This document shows positions 6,970 to 8,107 of a stretch of DNA of 8,107 bases, in pieces. Origin of the DNA: Pseudomonadota bacterium (GTDB lineage: Bacteria; Pseudomonadota; Gammaproteobacteria; Burkholderiales; Burkholderiaceae_C); NCBI GenBank assembly GCA_030918015.1, contig JAUPTP010000079.1, positions 1-8,107 on the forward strand, read 5' to 3'. The notes below the pieces were generated by a model. The model searched no databases and was not told the origin of the DNA. It saw nothing but the letters and a program-made list of their open reading frames with translations. How positions within the stretch are numbered: position 1 is the stretch's first letter; each line of letters begins with the position of its first letter. A program made the position numbers and the translations under genes.

Positions 6970-6999
6970 AAAAAAGCGCGACAGCCGTCGCGCTTTTTT
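6970..6999 (+). terminator. Intrinsic terminator after fpr, probably bidirectional
   Basis: GCGCGAC (6976-6982) and GTCGCGC (6987-6993) form a perfect stem with an AGCC loop. It is flanked by six A residues (6970-6975) and six T residues (6994-6999), giving up to 13 paired bases followed by a T run. It lies 31 bases after the fpr stop. The A run on the left gives a T run on the other strand, so it can also stop minus-strand transcripts from the cytochrome gene, which ends at 7129. Confidence 0.93.
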
Positions 7000-7008
7000 G
7001 TGCCCGGA

Positions 7009-7077
7009 TCTTCCACAGGAACTGTGGATAACCCTGGGGATCATGACCGGCCAACCCCGGCAAGCCGTTGATCCACA
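7009..7077. promoter_or_regulatory. DnaA-box-like cluster between fpr and the cytochrome gene
   Basis: TGTGGATAA at 7023-7031 is a perfect DnaA box (TTATCCACA) on the minus strand. TCTTCCACA at 7009-7017 is a two-mismatch copy in the opposite orientation, and the pair creates a 7-bp perfect dyad (TCCACAG 7012-7018, CTGTGGA 7022-7028) with a 3-base spacer. TGATCCACA at 7069-7077 is a one-mismatch copy on the plus strand, and TGGGGATCA at 7035-7043 is a two-mismatch copy on the minus strand. Neighbouring genes are not those of a usual replication origin, so a titration or regulatory site, or chance, is more likely than an origin. Confidence 0.35.
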
Positions 7078-7128
7078 AAGGGTTTCAACAGATTGCCTGT
7101 TTTTTGGGCATTCCGGCGGTCCGACGCC

Positions 7129-7434
7129 TCACTTGGCGGAGGCCAGCATGTACTCGACCGCAGCGCTCACCTGCTCGTCGGTCAGCTTCGGATTGCCGCC
7201 CTTGGCCGGCATGGCGTTCTTGCCGTTGAGCGCCGACTTCAGCAGCGCCTCCTTGCCGGTCTTGATGCGCGGCTCCCAGGCCGCCTTGTCACCGAGCTTC
7301 GGGGCATTGGCCAGGCCGGCGGCATGGCACATCGCGCAGTTCTGGTTGTAGACCTCCTTGCCATCGGCGGCCTGCGACAGGCCGGCAGACAGGGACAGGG
7401 TGGCAGCCAGAGCGGACAGCACGACGAACTTCAT
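7129..7434 (-). CDS. Periplasmic class I cytochrome c, c5-like
   Basis: This 101-residue preprotein is a small soluble monoheme electron carrier of the periplasm. Residues 1-22 form a Sec signal peptide (MKFVVLSALAATLSLSAGLSQA, with cleavage expected after the SQA), leaving about 79 mature residues. The heme-binding site is C33-A-M-C36-H37, with H37 as one axial ligand and M75 in NAMPAKGG as the other. LTDEQVSAAVEYMLASA is the C-terminal helix common in the c5 family. The frame is open 25 codons further upstream, but ATG 7434 is preceded by AGGAG with a 5-base spacer and starts a proper signal peptide. It would deliver electrons between a quinol or other dehydrogenase and a terminal oxidase or reductase; the partner is not in the window. 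It is 203 bases after the amidohydrolase stop, enough for its own promoter. Confidence 0.94.
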   Translation of the reverse strand: MKFVVLSALAATLSLSAGLSQAADGKEVYNQNCAMCHAAGLANAPKLGDKAAWEPRIKTGKEALLKSALNGKNAMPAKGGNPKLTDEQVSAAVEYMLASAK

Positions 7435-7439
7435 GAGAT

Positions 7440-7444
7440 CTCCT
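7440..7444 (-). promoter_or_regulatory. Ribosome-binding site of the cytochrome c gene
   Basis: On the minus strand AGGAG (7444-7440) lies five bases before ATG 7434. It is the clearest Shine-Dalgarno in the window and fixes the start at 7434 rather than at the in-frame ATG 25 codons upstream, whose extension would bury the signal peptide. Confidence 0.85.
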
Positions 7445-7504
7445 CGGTACGGGGCGTTGATCGAACAGGTTAGGCCGATGAGCCGGCCGGGCCGCGACCT
7501 CAAC

Positions 7505-7520
7505 TGCAAGCCGCGTGCCG
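7505..7520 (-). promoter_or_regulatory. Sigma-54-type (-24/-12) promoter match upstream of the cytochrome c gene
   Basis: Read on the minus strand from 7520, the sequence is CGGCACG-CGGC-TTGCA. Against the RpoN consensus TGGCACG-N4-TTGC(A/T), only the first base differs, and the invariant GG (7519-7518) and GC (7507-7506) are exactly ten bases apart. The start of transcription would be near 7494, leaving a leader of about 60 bases before the ATG, and the direction is correct. No enhancer-binding-protein site is recognised 80-150 bases upstream. No competing sigma-70 promoter is obvious in the gap. Confidence 0.5.
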
Positions 7521-7637
7521 TGATTCAACGCCCCCGTCGAGCGGTCGGCGACAGTGCTAACCCTGTACCGGACCGGCGCGGCACTCCCGCTCTGGAACAA
7601 TCGATCCGGGCAGTGCGCAACTCCGTGACAGAGTCCC

Positions 7638-8107
7638 TCAGGCGGCGGCTGCACCTTCGCGGTACGGCCCCATGCGCAGCAGCCGCATCGCGTTGTCCTT
7701 GAGGATCAGCGGCTTGACCCGGTCCTTGAAGCCGGCCTCGTCGAAGTCTTTCATCCAGCGCTCGGGCGTGATGAGAGGATAGTCCGAGCCGAAGAGCATG
7801 CGGTCCTTGAGCAGCGTGTTGGCGTACTGCACCAGCTGCTGCGGGAAATACTTCGGGCTCCAGCCCGAGAGATCGATCCAGATGTTGGGCTTGTGCAGCG
7901 CCAGGCTCAGCGCCTCGTCCTGCCACGGCCAGCTCGGGTGCGCGATGACGATCTCCATGTCGGGAAAGTCGATCGCCACGTCCTCCAGCAGCATCGGGTT
8001 GGAGTTCTGCAGCCGCAGGCCGCCGCCGCAGCGCATCCCTGAGCCGATGCCCGAGTGGCCCGAGTGGAAGATCGCCGGCAGCCTGTGCTCGGCGATCACC
8101 TCGTAGA
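7638..8107 (-). CDS. Amidohydrolase-family (Amidohydro_2, ACMSD-like) metal-dependent hydrolase, 5' part outside the window
   Basis: The frame enters from the right edge and ends at TGA 7640-7638, showing the C-terminal 155 residues. The GTG at 8099 is internal: the frame continues upstream as YE before it. The visible half of a TIM barrel has LPAIFHSGHSGIG, then VIAHPSWPW with a metal-ligand or catalytic histidine, and LFGSDYPLITPERWMKDF with the conserved active-site aspartate near the C-terminus. These are the late metal-site residues of the ACMSD-like branch of amidohydrolases; the N-terminal HxH would be outside. Family members are cytoplasmic decarboxylases or hydrolases, often of aromatic ring-cleavage or acyl-CoA intermediates, but the substrate cannot be read here. 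The cytochrome gene follows on the same strand after 203 bases. No frame break is seen. Confidence 0.88.
   Translation of the reverse strand, partial: YEVIAEHRLPAIFHSGHSGIGSGMRCGGGLRLQNSNPMLLEDVAIDFPDMEIVIAHPSWPWQDEALSLALHKPNIWIDLSGWSPKYFPQQLVQYANTLLKDRMLFGSDYPLITPERWMKDFDEAGFKDRVKPLILKDNAMRLLRMGPYREGAAAA

Noticed and set aside
3033..7016. Open reading frame of more than 1300 codons on the minus strand, antisense to ispA, dxs and fpr
   Set aside because: It has low-complexity R/A/G/H/Q composition with no recognisable domain, and it covers three well-supported plus-strand genes and the terminator after fpr. It is a composition artefact.
7009..7077. Chromosomal replication origin
   Set aside because: Only one perfect DnaA box is present, there is no AT-rich unwinding region, and the flanking genes are not origin neighbours such as dnaA, dnaN, gyrB or rpmH.
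7087..7105. AACAG-ATTGC-CTGTT followed by a T run, resembling a plus-strand terminator
   Set aside because: The stem is only five base pairs and AT-rich, no plus-strand gene ends just before it, and the strong terminator at 6970-6999 already serves fpr. For the minus-strand cytochrome gene the T run is on the wrong side.
7620..7634. ACTC-GAGT dyad just after the amidohydrolase stop as a terminator or enhancer site
   Set aside because: It is only four paired bases with a 7-base centre and no T run; it matches no activator site I know.
1..8107. CRISPR array, insertion sequence, prophage, toxin-antitoxin or other defence module
   Set aside because: No regularly spaced repeats, terminal inverted repeats, transposase or integrase, or small paired overlapping genes of those kinds were found. 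All supported genes belong to ordinary metabolic, transport or DNA-repair families.

Overview
The window is GC-rich DNA that reads as an ordinary bacterial chromosome. Gene content and protein style point to a betaproteobacterium, most likely Burkholderiales (Comamonadaceae/Sphaerotilaceae type). The basis is the xseB-ispA-dxs operon, a ferredoxin-NADP reductase ending in ERAFAEQ, a small c5-type cytochrome, and the TACAAT/TAGAAT-like -10 elements with weak -35 boxes. This placement is inferred from memory, not from a database search. Nothing suggests a plasmid, phage or genomic island: I see no integrase, transposase, tRNA, CRISPR array or composition break.

Layout. Positions 1-2564 hold three minus-strand genes read right to left: a stand-alone Rieske oxygenase alpha subunit (1443-2564), a ten-helix EamA/DMT exporter (462-1373), and the N-terminal rhodanese domain of a two-domain sulfurtransferase cut by the left edge (1-425). 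Positions 2565-2904 are a divergent regulatory gap. Positions 2905-6014 carry xseB, ispA and dxs on the plus strand. A structured 153-base gap leads to fpr (6168-6938), which ends at a textbook intrinsic terminator (6970-6999). A 129-base spacer with DnaA-box-like sequences follows. On the minus strand come a periplasmic class I cytochrome c (7129-7434), preceded by a good sigma-54-type -24/-12 match, and the C-terminal part of a TIM-barrel amidohydrolase cut by the right edge (7638-8107).

How the genes work together. Dxs makes 1-deoxyxylulose 5-phosphate, the entry to the MEP isoprenoid pathway, and IspA condenses the resulting C5 units to farnesyl diphosphate. XseB is the small subunit of exonuclease VII and travels with them by tight coupling rather than by pathway. 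Fpr can supply low-potential electrons to ferredoxin/flavodoxin, which the late MEP enzymes IspG and IspH need, and possibly to the orphan Rieske oxygenase; both links are inference.

I do not see a convincing undescribed multi-gene system. The most interesting signals are non-coding: the sigma-54-like promoter before the cytochrome gene, the inverted DnaA-like boxes after fpr, and the hairpins between dxs and fpr.
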